This document shows, piece after piece, positions 46,157-55,659 of a stretch of 64,000 nt of DNA (positions are counted from its first letter, which is position 1; each line of letters starts with the position of its first letter). The DNA comes from Sphingobium herbicidovorans (GTDB lineage: Bacteria > Pseudomonadota > Alphaproteobacteria > Sphingomonadales > Sphingomonadaceae), in NCBI RefSeq assembly GCF_002080435.1, contig NZ_CP020538.1, positions 1,054,001-1,118,000 on the forward strand, written 5' to 3'. Both the position numbers and the translations under genes were made by a program. The notes beneath the pieces were generated by a model. It ran no database searches, was not told where the DNA came from, and saw nothing but the letters and a program-made list of their open reading frames with translations.

Positions 46157-47272
46157 ATGATTGTAGGCACGGTACGGGAGATCAAGAATCACGAATATCG
46201 CGTCGGCCTGACGCCCGAAAGCGTTTATGAGCTGACCGCTCATGGCCATCGTGTGCTGGTTGAGAGCGGTGCGGGTGACGGGATTGGCGCGCATGACTCG
46301 CTCTACGCGAAGGCAGGCGGCGAAATCGTATCGGCCGCGCGGGATGTATTCGCTTCGGCCGAAATGGTGGTGAAGGTAAAGGAACCGCAGCCCGAGGAAC
46401 GCGCAATGCTGCGTCCGGGGCAGATCCTCTACACCTATCTCCACTTGGCGCCCGATCCGGAGCAGACGCATGATTTGGTCGCATCCGGCGCGATCTGCAT
46501 CGCCTATGAAACGGTGACCGACGACCATGGCGGCCTGCCGCTGCTCAAGCCGATGAGCCAGGTTGCCGGACGCATGGCGATCCAGGCGGGCGCGACGGCG
46601 CTGGAAAAGGCGAACGGCGGACGCGGCGTGCTGCTGGGCGGCGTGCCCGGCGTGCTTCCGGCCAAGGTCTGCGTCATCGGCGGCGGCGTCGTGGGCTTCA
46701 ACGCGGCACAGATGGCGGCGGGGCTCGGCGCTGACGTCACCATCCTGGACCGCAGCCCCGAAGTACTCGAAAGGCTGGGCATCTATTTCGAAGCGCGGGC
46801 CAAGACGCGCTTTTCCAACCGCGCCAATCTGGCCGAATGCGTGGCCGACGCGGATCTCGTGATCGGTGCGGTCCTCATTCCCGGCGCCGCCGCGCCAAAG
46901 CTGGTGACGGCGGACATGCTCAAGACGATGAAGAAGGGCGCAGTGCTGGTCGATGTCGCGATCGACCAGGGGGGCTGTTTTGAAACCAGCCATGCCACGA
47001 CCCATGCCGAACCAACCTATGTGATCGACGGCATCGTTCATTATTGCGTCGCCAACATGCCGGGCGCAGTCGCGCGCACCAGCACCTATGCGCTCAATAA
47101 TGTGACGTTGCCCCATGCCCTGCGCATCGCCGACCTTGGGTGGAAAGAAGCGCTGCGGTCCGATCCGCACCTTCTCGCCGGTCTCAATGTCTGGGACGGC
47201 AAGGTCACCTATGAAGCGGTCGCGCAGGCGCTGGACCTTACCTACACCCCCGCACGGGAAGCGCTCGGCTGA
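46157..47272 (+). CDS. ald: Alanine dehydrogenase
   Basis: 371 residues, full length. N-terminal substrate domain with [20 protein letters not shown], Lys and His active-site residues in VVKVKEPQ (about 72-79) and YTYLHLA (about 92-98), and the NAD-binding loop [15 protein letters not shown] (about 173-187). It converts L-alanine to pyruvate and ammonia with NAD, or the reverse. It stands alone after tRNA-Ser with a 240-base upstream gap. Confidence 0.95.
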   Translation: MIVGTVREIKNHEYRVGLTPESVYELTAHGHRVLVESGAGDGIGAHDSLYAKAGGEIVSAARDVFASAEMVVKVKEPQPEERAMLRPGQILYTYLHLAPDPEQTHDLVASGAICIAYETVTDDHGGLPLLKPMSQVAGRMAIQAGATALEKANGGRGVLLGGVPGVLPAKVCVIGGGVVGFNAAQMAAGLGADVTILDRSPEVLERLGIYFEARAKTRFSNRANLAECVADADLVIGAVLIPGAAAPKLVTADMLKTMKKGAVLVDVAIDQGGCFETSHATTHAEPTYVIDGIVHYCVANMPGAVARTSTYALNNVTLPHALRIADLGWKEALRSDPHLLAGLNVWDGKVTYEAVAQALDLTYTPAREALG

Positions 47273-47287
47273 CAACGCCTGCCTTCT

Positions 47288-47737
47288 CTATTTGCGCTCG
47301 GGAAAATTGCTGACCAGCTGCGCGCGGGTTCCCGCCACGTCGACGATGCGGGCCTGGCGATAGGCTGCGACCTCCTGCGCGGTATAGGGCCGAAACCGAC
47401 CGGGATCCGGCTTGCCCATCGTCGCCATGATCCAGTTCATCACCTCGGCCAGATCAGCGTCGCTCAGCTTGGAATTGGCGGAACCCGGAACCTGGATCAG
47501 GAAGCGACGTCCACCGTCTACCTCAAGGAACCGGGCGATCTCCCCTTTCATCGAGGGAACTTTGCCCGCCATTCCGCTCCCGTCAGACAGATGGCATCCT
47601 TGGCATTCCGTCATGTAATTGACGCGCGGCGTACGCCCGTTTCGCGCAAGATCGGCCGGGCGCGTCGCCGCCCCTTCGGCGATTGCGGAAACCGCGAAGG
47701 TCAATCCTGCGATACACAGAAAAGCCCGCTTGATCAT
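47288..47737 (-). CDS. Periplasmic c-type cytochrome downstream of mauA
   Basis: 149 residues. Signal peptide (1-20, ends AIAEG), a single heme motif CQGCH (about 45-49), and no second CxxCH, so it is a mono-heme protein. Nine bases after mauA, it is the last gene of the amine dehydrogenase operon and may be its electron acceptor. It cannot be the di-heme maturase MauG. A small cytochrome also follows aauBEDA in Alcaligenes. Confidence 0.82.
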   Translation of the reverse strand: MIKRAFLCIAGLTFAVSAIAEGAATRPADLARNGRTPRVNYMTECQGCHLSDGSGMAGKVPSMKGEIARFLEVDGGRRFLIQVPGSANSKLSDADLAEVMNWIMATMGKPDPGRFRPYTAQEVAAYRQARIVDVAGTRAQLVSNFPERK

Positions 47738-47746
47738 GATTACGCC

Positions 47747-48247
47747 TCAGGCCTCGCCGAGGACTACAGCGGTGGAACAGTTATAGACAATGCCTACTTG
47801 GGTTCCCAGACACCAATTGATATCGTTCGAACCGGAGGGCTGATGCACCGGCGTATCGCCTTCGTTTCTGTTGCACTGACACCGCCCGCAAGCAGACTTG
47901 CCGCAGCAGTCATTGTACGAAATGACGTAATCCTTATTGTCGACAGGATTACGGCAGGTTCCCACCCATGTGATTGGCGACGGCTCCGTCCCCGGAGGAC
48001 AGGATGAGGTAGATCCCCCGCAGCAGGAGCACAGAAAACCGTCGATCGCGCAGTAGCGCCAATAGTCGCACGAATTGGGATCGCCCTGTTCGCCCGGTTG
48101 CTGCGCAGCCAACGCCCGAGACACAGGCAGGAGCGGCAGCGAAGCCGTTATGCCCAAGGCGCTCATCCGGCCGAAGAAGCTTCGCCGCGATATACCGCGC
48201 GCCGCCGTCCGGCTTATGCGCTCCATGATGCGGTCTATCCTGTTCAT
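47747..48247 (-). CDS. mauA: TTQ amine dehydrogenase light chain (MauA/AauA)
   Basis: 166 residues from the ATG at 48247 (GGGAGC upstream). Tat-type leader with SRRSFFGRM, then a Cys-rich catalytic chain with about 14 cysteines. The tryptophans that form tryptophan tryptophylquinone are Trp94 (ITWVGTC) and Trp145 (INWCLG); the catalytic Asp113 (YNDCCG) is present. The quinone deaminates primary amines to aldehydes in the periplasm. Sequence alone does not separate methylamine from aromatic amine enzymes; the aldehyde dehydrogenase and phenylacetate-CoA ligase nearby favour aralkylamines. Confidence 0.92.
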   Translation of the reverse strand: MNRIDRIMERISRTAARGISRRSFFGRMSALGITASLPLLPVSRALAAQQPGEQGDPNSCDYWRYCAIDGFLCSCCGGSTSSCPPGTEPSPITWVGTCRNPVDNKDYVISYNDCCGKSACGRCQCNRNEGDTPVHQPSGSNDINWCLGTQVGIVYNCSTAVVLGEA

Positions 48248-48266
48248 TTTATAGCTCCCTGTAGGC

Positions 48267-48875
48267 TCAGCCGGCCATTTCCTGGCGCGCCATATAGTCC
48301 TGGATCGATGCGATCCCGATCCGTTGCGCTTCAAACAGGCTTTCGGCATGTTCGCGATTGTTGATGAGGCCCTTGGCCGCGACCCTGCCTTGCTCATCGA
48401 GAAGCACGGCATAGGGTAATTTGCCGACGCCATGCGCGCGCCCAAGATCGGTTGAAAGGACAAAGGGATAAGCTTCGAGTTTTTCCCGTTCGATCAGCTT
48501 CCTTTGGGCCGCCTCGTCGCCGTCACTGGCAAGCACCAACCGGGTCGATCCCGCATACTCACGCGCCATCGAACGGATAATGGGAAGCATGATTTTGCAA
48601 ATCGGACAGGTCGGCGACAGGAAGAATATAATTGTGGAAAGGCCGTCCTCCGCTTTGCCTCCGATCACCACCGTGCCCCCATTCAGGCTGGGCAGTATGA
48701 AAACCCGGGCCTCCTCCCCTACTTTGCTGCCTCCCGTCAGGGTCAGGGCGCCAACCGGCCCCAATCTTTCGTGCAGCATGCCCACCTGCCGGATCAGACC
48801 AACGATCAATATCGCCATCCCAAAAATCGCAAGCCACTGAACCGCAAAGGCTGTCAGAAAGAACATGTGGTTCAT
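48267..48875 (-). CDS. mauD: MauD, disulfide-handling protein for amine dehydrogenase
   Basis: 202 residues from the ATG at 48875, overlapping the mauE stop. One N-terminal membrane anchor (7-27), then a thioredoxin-like periplasmic domain with active site SPTCPIC. MauD is needed to form the six disulfides of the light chain. A 19-base gap separates it from mauA. Confidence 0.9.
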   Translation of the reverse strand: MNHMFFLTAFAVQWLAIFGMAILIVGLIRQVGMLHERLGPVGALTLTGGSKVGEEARVFILPSLNGGTVVIGGKAEDGLSTIIFFLSPTCPICKIMLPIIRSMAREYAGSTRLVLASDGDEAAQRKLIEREKLEAYPFVLSTDLGRAHGVGKLPYAVLLDEQGRVAAKGLINNREHAESLFEAQRIGIASIQDYMARQEMAG

Positions 48876-49414
48876 CGACCGCTTCCTTTCGTCTGATCTA
48901 AAGCCGGAAAAAGGCCGGCCCCATAGTACAGCAAGGCAAAAGTTCCCAACGCGCCGGCGAGGGAAATCCAGTCGATCACCTGAAGCTGACGCTGTTCCAA
49001 CGGCAATGCCGCGCTGATGAAGGCTATGGTCGCGAGCAGAAAATTTCGGAGGACCAGCGCCCAACTGATTGGAGAGCCGGTCTGCCCGAACGAACAACCG
49101 CAATCGATGGCGCGATTGCCCCGAACGATGTTGGTGGCAATCGCGACAGCATAGATCGACAATAGAATACCCAATCCGGCAAGACCAGCCTGGGTACCCA
49201 GCCAAAGACCGACCAAGGCCGTCATGCCGAATATAATTTCGGCCAGAAGAATAAGAACCGCCAAAGTTTTCGATAACATTGCAGGCGCCAGCCTGTAGTT
49301 GCCGACAGTGACCGTGAACGCAGACATTGAGCTCAACTTCTGAACCGCGCCGGCCAGGAAAAGACATCCGAGAAAAATGTCCACGATCAATACGAGCAGA
49401 ATGTCGCCAGTCAT
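48872..49414 (-). CDS. mauE: MauE, membrane protein for amine dehydrogenase maturation
   Basis: 180 residues with four to five membrane helices and the conserved DCGCSFG motif (about 104-110). It acts with MauD in light-chain processing or disulfide transfer. ATGA overlaps on both sides show tight coupling in order B-E-D-A. Confidence 0.9.
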   Translation of the reverse strand: MTGDILLVLIVDIFLGCLFLAGAVQKLSSMSAFTVTVGNYRLAPAMLSKTLAVLILLAEIIFGMTALVGLWLGTQAGLAGLGILLSIYAVAIATNIVRGNRAIDCGCSFGQTGSPISWALVLRNFLLATIAFISAALPLEQRQLQVIDWISLAGALGTFALLYYGAGLFPALDQTKGSGR

Positions 49415-50559
49415 GGCTCGTCGCCAACCGGTGCCGGCTGAATGACAGTCATGGTCGGTCCCAGCCCTTCCACCTTGCGAAGTAGCCGCCCTGCGATGGC
49501 ATCGTAAATCCGCAAGTCACGATCACCAAACATGGTCGTATACAACAACGGCCTATCGTCTTGGCTCACAGCGACGGCTGTGGCCGGTCCATCGAGCTTG
49601 ATACGTTGGATCCTCTTGCCTTGCGCGGCATCAAAGACCCAAAGTTCCGTACCTGGATCCTTGTGCGTGTAGGGACCACCTTCATGCATCAAGACATAGA
49701 GGCGACCCTTAGCCCGGTGATATGCGGCAGTTTGAAGCGCACCCGGTCGCCAAGTGCCCTCATTGGCTCCCATCAGCGACCACGTCCGCTTGAGCCGAGG
49801 CTGTGCCGTCGAATGGTCGATGACATGCACTTTGCCTGACGGAGTGAAGAACAACCATTCCGTTCCCGTCCAGACACCCTTTTCGGTAACCGGATCGTGA
49901 TCGTCGAACAGCTTTCTGGTCGGCTTGCCGAGCTTCAATTGCCCGGTTGAATCCAGCGTGGCTGGCAGTAGGGATCCGTCGCTGCAGATAAGGAATAATT
50001 CGGACGCGCTGGTGGGATAGATAAGACTGCAGCCCGCCGTGGCGTATTCGCCCACAGTTTTCTGCGCAGCCATGTCCAATACAGTGACGGACTGCTCCGG
50101 CGTGAAATTATAGACTAGGCCGAAACGTCCGCCTGGCATGACCGGGGCCGCAGAAATGAATGGCATGCCATTATATCTCTTCGGGGGAAGGACCGCCTCT
50201 GCGCCGGGCGCCAGGTCAGCGATCTTGTAGAAGGTCGCCACGTCGGTCCGCGTTCCACGGGTCCCGCGAGAGAAATGAGAGCTGATAACAGCGAACTTCT
50301 TGCCATCCGGGGCGATCAACAGAGTGCCATGGCCATATCCTCCGCTCACCATGCCCAACATGCGCCCGCTGTCGCCGTCGATGAGATAGGCTCGCCCGTC
50401 GAGCATGCGATCGAAGGAAACGTCGTTCAACCAGACCCAGTGCGGCTGCATCGTGTCGGCAAGCGTTTCCTGCGTAAGTTCTTCAGGCGCGAGTTGAGCG
50501 CTTGCGGGAATGACTGTCGCGAAGCACAGTGACAAGATGCAGCCGGCTAACCCCTTCAT
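49411..50559 (-). CDS. mauB: TTQ amine dehydrogenase heavy chain (MauB/AauB)
   Basis: 382 residues. Signal peptide ends at ASA near 23; the mature part is a seven-bladed beta-propeller of the MADH_N/methylamine dehydrogenase heavy-chain family (blades with GHGTLLIAPDGKKFAV, GTEWLFFTPSGKVHVID, GTELWVFDAAQGKRIQRI). It binds light chains in an alpha2beta2 periplasmic enzyme. AAAGGAGG precedes the ATG. First main gene after the cytochrome. Confidence 0.92.
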   Translation of the reverse strand: MKGLAGCILSLCFATVIPASAQLAPEELTQETLADTMQPHWVWLNDVSFDRMLDGRAYLIDGDSGRMLGMVSGGYGHGTLLIAPDGKKFAVISSHFSRGTRGTRTDVATFYKIADLAPGAEAVLPPKRYNGMPFISAAPVMPGGRFGLVYNFTPEQSVTVLDMAAQKTVGEYATAGCSLIYPTSASELFLICSDGSLLPATLDSTGQLKLGKPTRKLFDDHDPVTEKGVWTGTEWLFFTPSGKVHVIDHSTAQPRLKRTWSLMGANEGTWRPGALQTAAYHRAKGRLYVLMHEGGPYTHKDPGTELWVFDAAQGKRIQRIKLDGPATAVAVSQDDRPLLYTTMFGDRDLRIYDAIAGRLLRKVEGLGPTMTVIQPAPVGDEP

Positions 50560-50576
50560 GGCAGTAAAGCCTCCTT

Positions 50577-50945
50577 TTACTTTTTTGTACTGAGGTAAGC
50601 TATCAGGTCCGCGCGATCCTGGGCGTTAGGCATTCCGCCAAAGGCCATGCGGTTTCCCTTCACAAGAGCAGCGGGACGAGCAAGAAAGGCGTCCAGTTTT
50701 TCAGTTGTCCATGCAAATCCCGCCGCCTTCATCGCCGGCGAGTAATTGAAAACTGTGCTAGCCGCCTTCCGCCCCACGACGCCTGCGAGGTTCGGGCCGA
50801 CCGAACTTTTTTTCGCGGGATCCACGCTGTGGCAAACCTGGCAGCGGGCAAATACTTTCTCACCCTTGTTTGGATTGCCAGCGGCATGCGCTTCGAAGGG
50901 GACCAGCGCCATTGAGACAAGCGATAATAAAAACAGAGACCTCAT
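50577..50945 (-). CDS. Class I cytochrome c heading the amine dehydrogenase operon
   Basis: 122 residues from the ATG at 50945 (a TTG at 50951 is also in frame). Signal peptide ends AHA; heme motif CQVCHS at about 35-40, and the axial Met lies in GNRMAFGGM near the C-terminus. Size and layout fit mitochondrial-type cytochrome c, a plausible electron acceptor for the TTQ enzyme in place of amicyanin or azurin. Ends 17 bases before mauB. Confidence 0.85.
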   Translation of the reverse strand: MRSLFLLSLVSMALVPFEAHAAGNPNKGEKVFARCQVCHSVDPAKKSSVGPNLAGVVGRKAASTVFNYSPAMKAAGFAWTTEKLDAFLARPAALVKGNRMAFGGMPNAQDRADLIAYLSTKK

Positions 50946-50951
50946 GAACAA

Positions 50952-51372
50952 ACACTCCGCTCTTTACTCCATTTTCCAATTCTCATGTGCCCCGGGATGG
51001 CTGTCGTCAGCCCGCACTTACAGCGCGCTGTCCACTAACGCAGCAACGCGCCGCCTCGGCTTGGCACTTCCTCCTTCGCACCTTTGTCTCGTCAGACCTA
51101 TATCCGAATATTTTTGGGTTTCATGATACTGCCTCAACTGTCATTATAACGCAATACCCGTCCGAGTGGTCAGCTAAATTTCTATTTTTAGATTTTATGG
51201 CGTATTTCCATACGTTTATAAAGACATCGAAAGGCCAGCCAAAGGCCTGCCTTATGCGTGATGATGGTGCAGCTAAACGAAAAATAAGGGGCCACTCTCT
51301 AAAACGCGAATTGATTCGGTATTGAACGGTGTCAGAAACCTTCCTATTGCGCATTTGAAGCGAGGGTGTTTT
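50952..51372. promoter_or_regulatory. Divergent promoter region of the amine locus
   Basis: About 420 bases without a credible gene, noticeably AT-richer than its surroundings (for example around 51176-51235). It separates the leftward amine dehydrogenase operon from the rightward TetR-type regulator, so both promoters should be here. No clear palindrome was identified. Confidence 0.4.
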
Positions 51373-52029
51373 TTGCCGAAGAAGAGAACACAGGAACGGG
51401 GCCGGTTGCGCCGCACGCAAATGGTGACTGCAGCGCGAAAGTTGTTGTTCGTCCGGGAACTTGATGAAATCGCGCTAACGGATATCGCTGACGCCGCAGA
51501 TATCCCCAAAAGTTCCGCCTACCATCTTTTCCCCACCGCGTTCGATGTACATGCGGCGGCAGCGCAGGAAATAGCAGGAGAGCTGGAACGGCATATGAGG
51601 GGCCTGCACCTTCCGATCTGCGACGGCTGGGCCGATTTTGTCGGCGCATTCATCCGCCATGGCGCGCGTTTTTTCAATGACCATCGCGATGCCATGCAGT
51701 TGCTTCTCGGGCCAAAATCTCCACCGGCCATCAAGACAGTTGACAGGGAGAAATCAGACCTGGCGATCAGCAGGCAACTGGTCGATGCCCTTTCGAAACA
51801 TTATGTTTTGCCTGACTGGATATCTCGCGATGAGACGTTCTTCAGGGCGATCGAGATTGCCGACCTTTTCTTCAGCCTATCCGTCCTGCGTTGCCAGCGG
51901 ATCACCGAGGAATATGTGGCAGAGGCCGTGCGTGCGACCAATGCATATCTGGCGCTTTATATTCCGGCCATATTACCGCCTGCGGAGGAGTTTCCTCTGA
52001 TCGCGGCGCTTGGGGATCAAAGTCGTTGA
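51373..52029 (+). CDS. TetR-family regulator
   Basis: 218 residues from a TTG at 51373, chosen for GAGGG upstream; an earlier TTG at 51322 is in frame. N-terminal HTH (about 15-60) with EIALTDIADAADIPKSSAYHLF, then a helical ligand domain. The divergent position suggests control of the amine dehydrogenase operon and of the downstream EthD/aldehyde dehydrogenase genes. Inducer unknown, presumably an amine or aldehyde. Confidence 0.8.
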   Translation: MPKKRTQERGRLRRTQMVTAARKLLFVRELDEIALTDIADAADIPKSSAYHLFPTAFDVHAAAAQEIAGELERHMRGLHLPICDGWADFVGAFIRHGARFFNDHRDAMQLLLGPKSPPAIKTVDREKSDLAISRQLVDALSKHYVLPDWISRDETFFRAIEIADLFFSLSVLRCQRITEEYVAEAVRATNAYLALYIPAILPPAEEFPLIAALGDQSR

Positions 52030-52072
52030 GCCCGAACCAGTTGAACCGCGGGTCAGTTTGCCCTTGCGATTA

Positions 52073-52090
52073 AATGTCCGACCGTTCATT
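52073..52090. promoter_or_regulatory. Candidate TetR operator
   Basis: AATGTCCGACCGTTCATT is an imperfect palindrome (AATG...CATT ends, CCG/CG core) about 45 bases before the EthD gene. TetR proteins of aromatic degradation often bind such sites. Confidence 0.3.
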
Positions 52091-52132
52091 CTATTAATGC
52101 AGTACCACCGGATTCGGGAGTGACGCCAATTG

Positions 52133-52435
52133 ATGAAGATGCTTGCGCTTTATACGTTGCCTGACGATCCGGTAGCGTTTTTGGCCCATTACAAGGCCGT
52201 TCACTTGCCCCTCGTGCGGAAGATCCCGGGTCTGATTTCCGCAAACGTAACCCATGTGACTCGCACGCTGATCGGGCAGGATGGCAACTTTCTATTGGCC
52301 GAGATGACCTTTTCCGATGGCGAAGCGCTGAAGAAAGCACTCCGCAGTCCAGAAAACGCTGCGGTCGGCGCCGACGCCATGGGCTTTGCCGGCAAAATCA
52401 TCACTGTGATGACCGGCGAGGTTCTCGATATCTGA
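52133..52435 (+). CDS. EthD-domain protein
   Basis: 100 residues from the ATG at 52133. Ferredoxin-like dimeric alpha/beta-barrel fold with HYKAVHLPLVRKIPGL near the N-terminus, the usual EthD signature. EthD-type small proteins accompany many catabolic genes without known catalysis. GGGAG lies upstream, and the aldehyde dehydrogenase follows 28 bases later. Confidence 0.75.
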   Translation: MKMLALYTLPDDPVAFLAHYKAVHLPLVRKIPGLISANVTHVTRTLIGQDGNFLLAEMTFSDGEALKKALRSPENAAVGADAMGFAGKIITVMTGEVLDI

Positions 52436-52463
52436 TTATTTCACGCCATTGAAGGAGAGAGAG

Positions 52464-53963
52464 ATGGCTTCAGCCGCAACGATAGTTCCCCTGAACAGCG
52501 TCACCAGCTTTCTCAGCGGCGAACATGGCCTATTCATCAATGGAGAGTGGCGGGCGGGGCACAGCAAGCAGCGTCTGCCGGTCTATAATCCAGCAACCGG
52601 CGAACAGATTGCGTCGGTCGTCAACAGCGACGATCGGGACGTCGATGAAGCCGTGCGCAGTGCTTTTGCGGCCTTCGACAAAGGGATCTGGTCTGCCCTC
52701 GCCCCGGCCGAAAGGGAACGCATCCTATTGAAATTCGCCGACCTCATCGAGGAAAATGCCGAGGAACTGGCGCAACTGGAAACATTGAACCAAGGGAAGT
52801 CCATCAACATTTCGCGCTTCGTCGATGTTGGCGGGGCACCGGCCTATGTCCGCTACGTTGCAGGGCTTACCACCAAGATAACCGGCGAAACATTCGACGT
52901 GTCTATCGGGGCCATCCCGGGTGCGCGCTACAATAGTTCCACACGACGGGAGCCAATCGGCGTGGTGGGCGCCATTTCGCCTTGGAACTTCCCCATGATG
53001 ATCGGGCTCTGGAAGATCATGCCCGCTCTGGCGGCGGGATGCACCGTTGTCCTGAAGCCATCGGAGATTACGCCGATGACCAGTCTCAGACTGGTGGATC
53101 TTGCTGCCAAAGCCGGTCTTCCCGCCGGGGTACTGAACCTCATTACGGGTGACGGAAGGACAGGCAAAGCTCTGGTTGATCATCCGCTGGTGGCAAAAAT
53201 CACCTTCACGGGTTCGACCGCGACGGGCAAGGCCATTGCACGTACGGCGGCGGATCGGATGCTTCGCACTTCATTGGAACTGGGCGGCAAGAATCCGGCG
53301 ATTTTCCTGGAAGATGCTCCCCTCGATCAGGCGGTCCAAGGCGCTATACTGGGCGGCTTCTTCAACAATGGCCAGGTCTGCGCCGCATCTTCCCGCCTGT
53401 ATGTGGCCCGTGGTATCTATGAACCCTTCGTCCGCACTCTGTCGGAGGCAGTCAACGGGATGGCGATGGGGCCGGGCCTTGACCCGACCGCGCAAATCAA
53501 CCCCGTCGTGTCGGAAGGGCACCGCGGGAAAATCCTCGAACATCTGGCGAGGGCCCACCAAGACGGCGCCCGCATCGTGGCGGGCGGCGACTGTCCGGAC
53601 CGGGACGGCTATTATGTCCGGCCGACGGTGATTGTCGATGCAGCACCCAATCTGGCGATATCCAGGCAGGAGGTTTTCGGTCCGCTAGTGACAGTCACCC
53701 CGTTCGACGACGAAGAGGAAGCGATCCGACTTGCAAATGACAGCGAAATGGGCCTGGCGGCGTCTCTCTGGACCAACGATCTCTCGAAAACAATGAGACT
53801 TGTGCCGCGGATTCAAGCTGGTACCGTTTGGGTCAACTGCCACAATCTGATCGATCCCAATATGCCGTTTGGCGGCTTCAAGGAATCGGGTCTCGGCCGC
53901 GACTTCGGGATTCGTTCGCTCGACGGTTATACCGAAGTGAAGTCGGTCTGCATCGCCTACTGA
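52464..53963 (+). CDS. Aldehyde dehydrogenase (phenylacetaldehyde-type)
   Basis: 499 residues from the ATG at 52464 (GAAGGAGAG upstream). All ALDH features are present: SPWNFP (172-177, Asn175), GSTATG (250-255), Glu272 (LELGGK) and the nucleophile Cys306 (NNGQVCAASS). NAD-dependent oxidation of an aldehyde to an acid. Closest types are FeaB/StyD phenylacetaldehyde and betaine aldehyde dehydrogenases; the setting beside an amine dehydrogenase suggests it clears the aldehyde product. A strong terminator follows. Confidence 0.9.
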   Translation: MASAATIVPLNSVTSFLSGEHGLFINGEWRAGHSKQRLPVYNPATGEQIASVVNSDDRDVDEAVRSAFAAFDKGIWSALAPAERERILLKFADLIEENAEELAQLETLNQGKSINISRFVDVGGAPAYVRYVAGLTTKITGETFDVSIGAIPGARYNSSTRREPIGVVGAISPWNFPMMIGLWKIMPALAAGCTVVLKPSEITPMTSLRLVDLAAKAGLPAGVLNLITGDGRTGKALVDHPLVAKITFTGSTATGKAIARTAADRMLRTSLELGGKNPAIFLEDAPLDQAVQGAILGGFFNNGQVCAASSRLYVARGIYEPFVRTLSEAVNGMAMGPGLDPTAQINPVVSEGHRGKILEHLARAHQDGARIVAGGDCPDRDGYYVRPTVIVDAAPNLAISRQEVFGPLVTVTPFDDEEEAIRLANDSEMGLAASLWTNDLSKTMRLVPRIQAGTVWVNCHNLIDPNMPFGGFKESGLGRDFGIRSLDGYTEVKSVCIAY

Positions 53964-53994
53964 GCGATCCGCGAAACTATCCTGAAAAGATCAT

Positions 53995-54027
53995 ATCCGC
54001 CCGGCGGCCACCGGGCGGATCTTTTTT
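53995..54027 (+). terminator. Rho-independent terminator
   Basis: Perfect 10-bp stem ATCCGCCCGG/CCGGGCGGAT with a six-base loop and a run of six T (54022-54027), 31 bases after the aldehyde dehydrogenase stop. The other strand also ends in GATCTTTTC, so it may serve the convergent paaK fragment too. Confidence 0.9.
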
Positions 54028-54074
54028 ATGTGCCAGATGGGTAACGCGCCATCCTTGCGGACGGCGCCAGCCAA

Positions 54075-54713
54075 TCAGGCGCAGGCTGTGACGCGGAGAT
54101 CCCGGACGTGCGAGGCCTTGCCGGTTGAGCGCGGGATCTCGCCATTGTTGCGCAAGTTGATCCGTACGGTGATGCCGATCGCGTCCTTGATGTAGCCGGC
54201 CAGCAGCCGACATTGCTCCACCCCGGTCTGCTGATCGATTCCACTTCGCAATTCCACGTCGATCGCGACCTCGTCCATGCGCCCAGGGCGGGTAATCTCC
54301 ACTAGGAAATGCGGCGCAAGGCCCGCGCATTTCAATAGCTGTTCTTCGATCTGCGTGGGGAAGACGTTCACCCCACGAATGATGAGCATGTCGTCGCTGC
54401 GACCAACAATCTTGGCTATCCTGCGATAAGGGAGGCCGTCTCCTGGCAACAGACGGGTCAGATCGCGGGTACGGTACCGGATGATCGGCAAGGCTTCCTT
54501 GGTGAGAGAGGTGAACACCAGCTCACCTTCCTCTCCTTCGGCAAGAACTTCACCGGTCTCAGGGTTGACGATCTCCGGCAGAAAATGATCTTCCCAGATG
54601 GTGGGGCCATGTGTACCTGCAAACTCCTGCGCCACGCCGGGACCCATCACTTCAGACAGGCCATAGATATCGCTGGCCTTAAGATCGAATGCTTCTTCTA
54701 TCTCGCGGCGCAT
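54075..54713 (-). pseudogene. paaK: Phenylacetate-CoA ligase, C-terminal half only
   Basis: 213 residues matching the second half of PaaK (about 430 residues normally): ASDIYGLSEVMGPGVAQE, RTRDLT, and the C-terminal domain VGRSDDMLIIRGVNVFPTQIEE. The N-terminal half with the first adenylate-binding motifs is gone; the fragment begins exactly at the IS3 end. An ATG occurs there by chance, but the product cannot be an active ligase. The missing part is not on the other side of the IS. Confidence 0.85.
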
Positions 54714-54747
54714 TGATCTGCCCCCACCGAGTGGACCGATTGGTTTG

Positions 54748-55659
54748 TTAGTGGATTAAAACCGCTGGCGCCATATCCGGGTGGAGGTGGAGCGAAGCGG
54801 AACCGGAGGCCGGATATGGCGGTGTCGCCGTTTCCGGTGCCGGTGGTCGGTAGCCCAGGCTGCTATGAGGGCGGACGGTGTTGTAATGCCGCCGCCATGC
54901 TTCGATCAGCACCTTGGCCTCTGCGAGGCTGTAGAAGATCTCGCCGTTGAGCAGTTCGTCGCGAAGCGACCCGTTGAAGCTTTCGTTATAGCCATTCTCC
55001 CATGGTGATCCCGGTGCGATGTAGAGCGTCTTCACGCCGATCTGCCCCAGCCATTTCTGGACAGCTGTCGCGACAAATTCGCTGCCATTGTCGGACCGGA
55101 TATTCGCTGGCGGGCCACGCGTGATGAACAGGTCGGCCAAGGCGGCCAGCACGTCTTCGTGGCGGAGCTGCCGTGCGACAATGAGCGCCAGGCATTCTCT
55201 GCTCGCCTCGTCGATGATGGTCAGGATGCGGAACTTGCGGCCATCATGCGTCCGCCCTTCGACGAAGTCGTAAGCCCATACATGCCCCGGATACTCGGGC
55301 CGCAGGCGGATACATGATCCATCGTTGAGCCACAGGCGTCCCCGCTTTGGCTGGCGCGGCGGAACCTTCAGTCCCTCACGCCGCCAGATACGCTCAACCC
55401 GCTTATGGTTCACCGTCCACCCCGCATGGCACAGCAGCGCCGTCACCCGGCGGTAACCATAACGACCATATTGCTTCGCCAAGGCGACGATGTCCTCGGT
55501 CAGCGCCTGTTCGTCATCCGCCCCACGCGGCACCTTGCGCTGTGTCGATCGATGCTGGCCCAGCACCCGGCATATCCGTCTCTCAGACACCCGGACTGGA
55601 AGCTCTCGTCGCAGATGATCGATGCAGCGCCGTCGCCGCGCGGGGCTCAGAAGTTTCCC
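54748..55659 (-). CDS. IS3 transposase OrfB (DDE integrase domain)
   Basis: About 300 residues read in the -1 frame after the slippery site. Contains HTH_21 ([13 protein letters not shown]) and the rve catalytic core: first Asp in [14 protein letters not shown], second in IRSDNGSEF and Glu in [15 protein letters not shown]. All three DDE residues are intact. Expressed as an OrfAB fusion through frameshifting at 55653-55659. Probably an active transposase. Confidence 0.88.
   Translation of the reverse strand, partial: GKLLSPARRRRCIDHLRRELPVRVSERRICRVLGQHRSTQRKVPRGADDEQALTEDIVALAKQYGRYGYRRVTALLCHAGWTVNHKRVERIWRREGLKVPPRQPKRGRLWLNDGSCIRLRPEYPGHVWAYDFVEGRTHDGRKFRILTIIDEASRECLALIVARQLRHEDVLAALADLFITRGPPANIRSDNGSEFVATAVQKWLGQIGVKTLYIAPGSPWENGYNESFNGSLRDELLNGEIFYSLAEAKVLIEAWRRHYNTVRPHSSLGYRPPAPETATPPYPASGSASLHLHPDMAPAVLIH

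Noticed and set aside
47288..47737. MauG maturase
   Set aside because: Only one CxxCH motif and 149 residues; MauG has two hemes and about twice the length.
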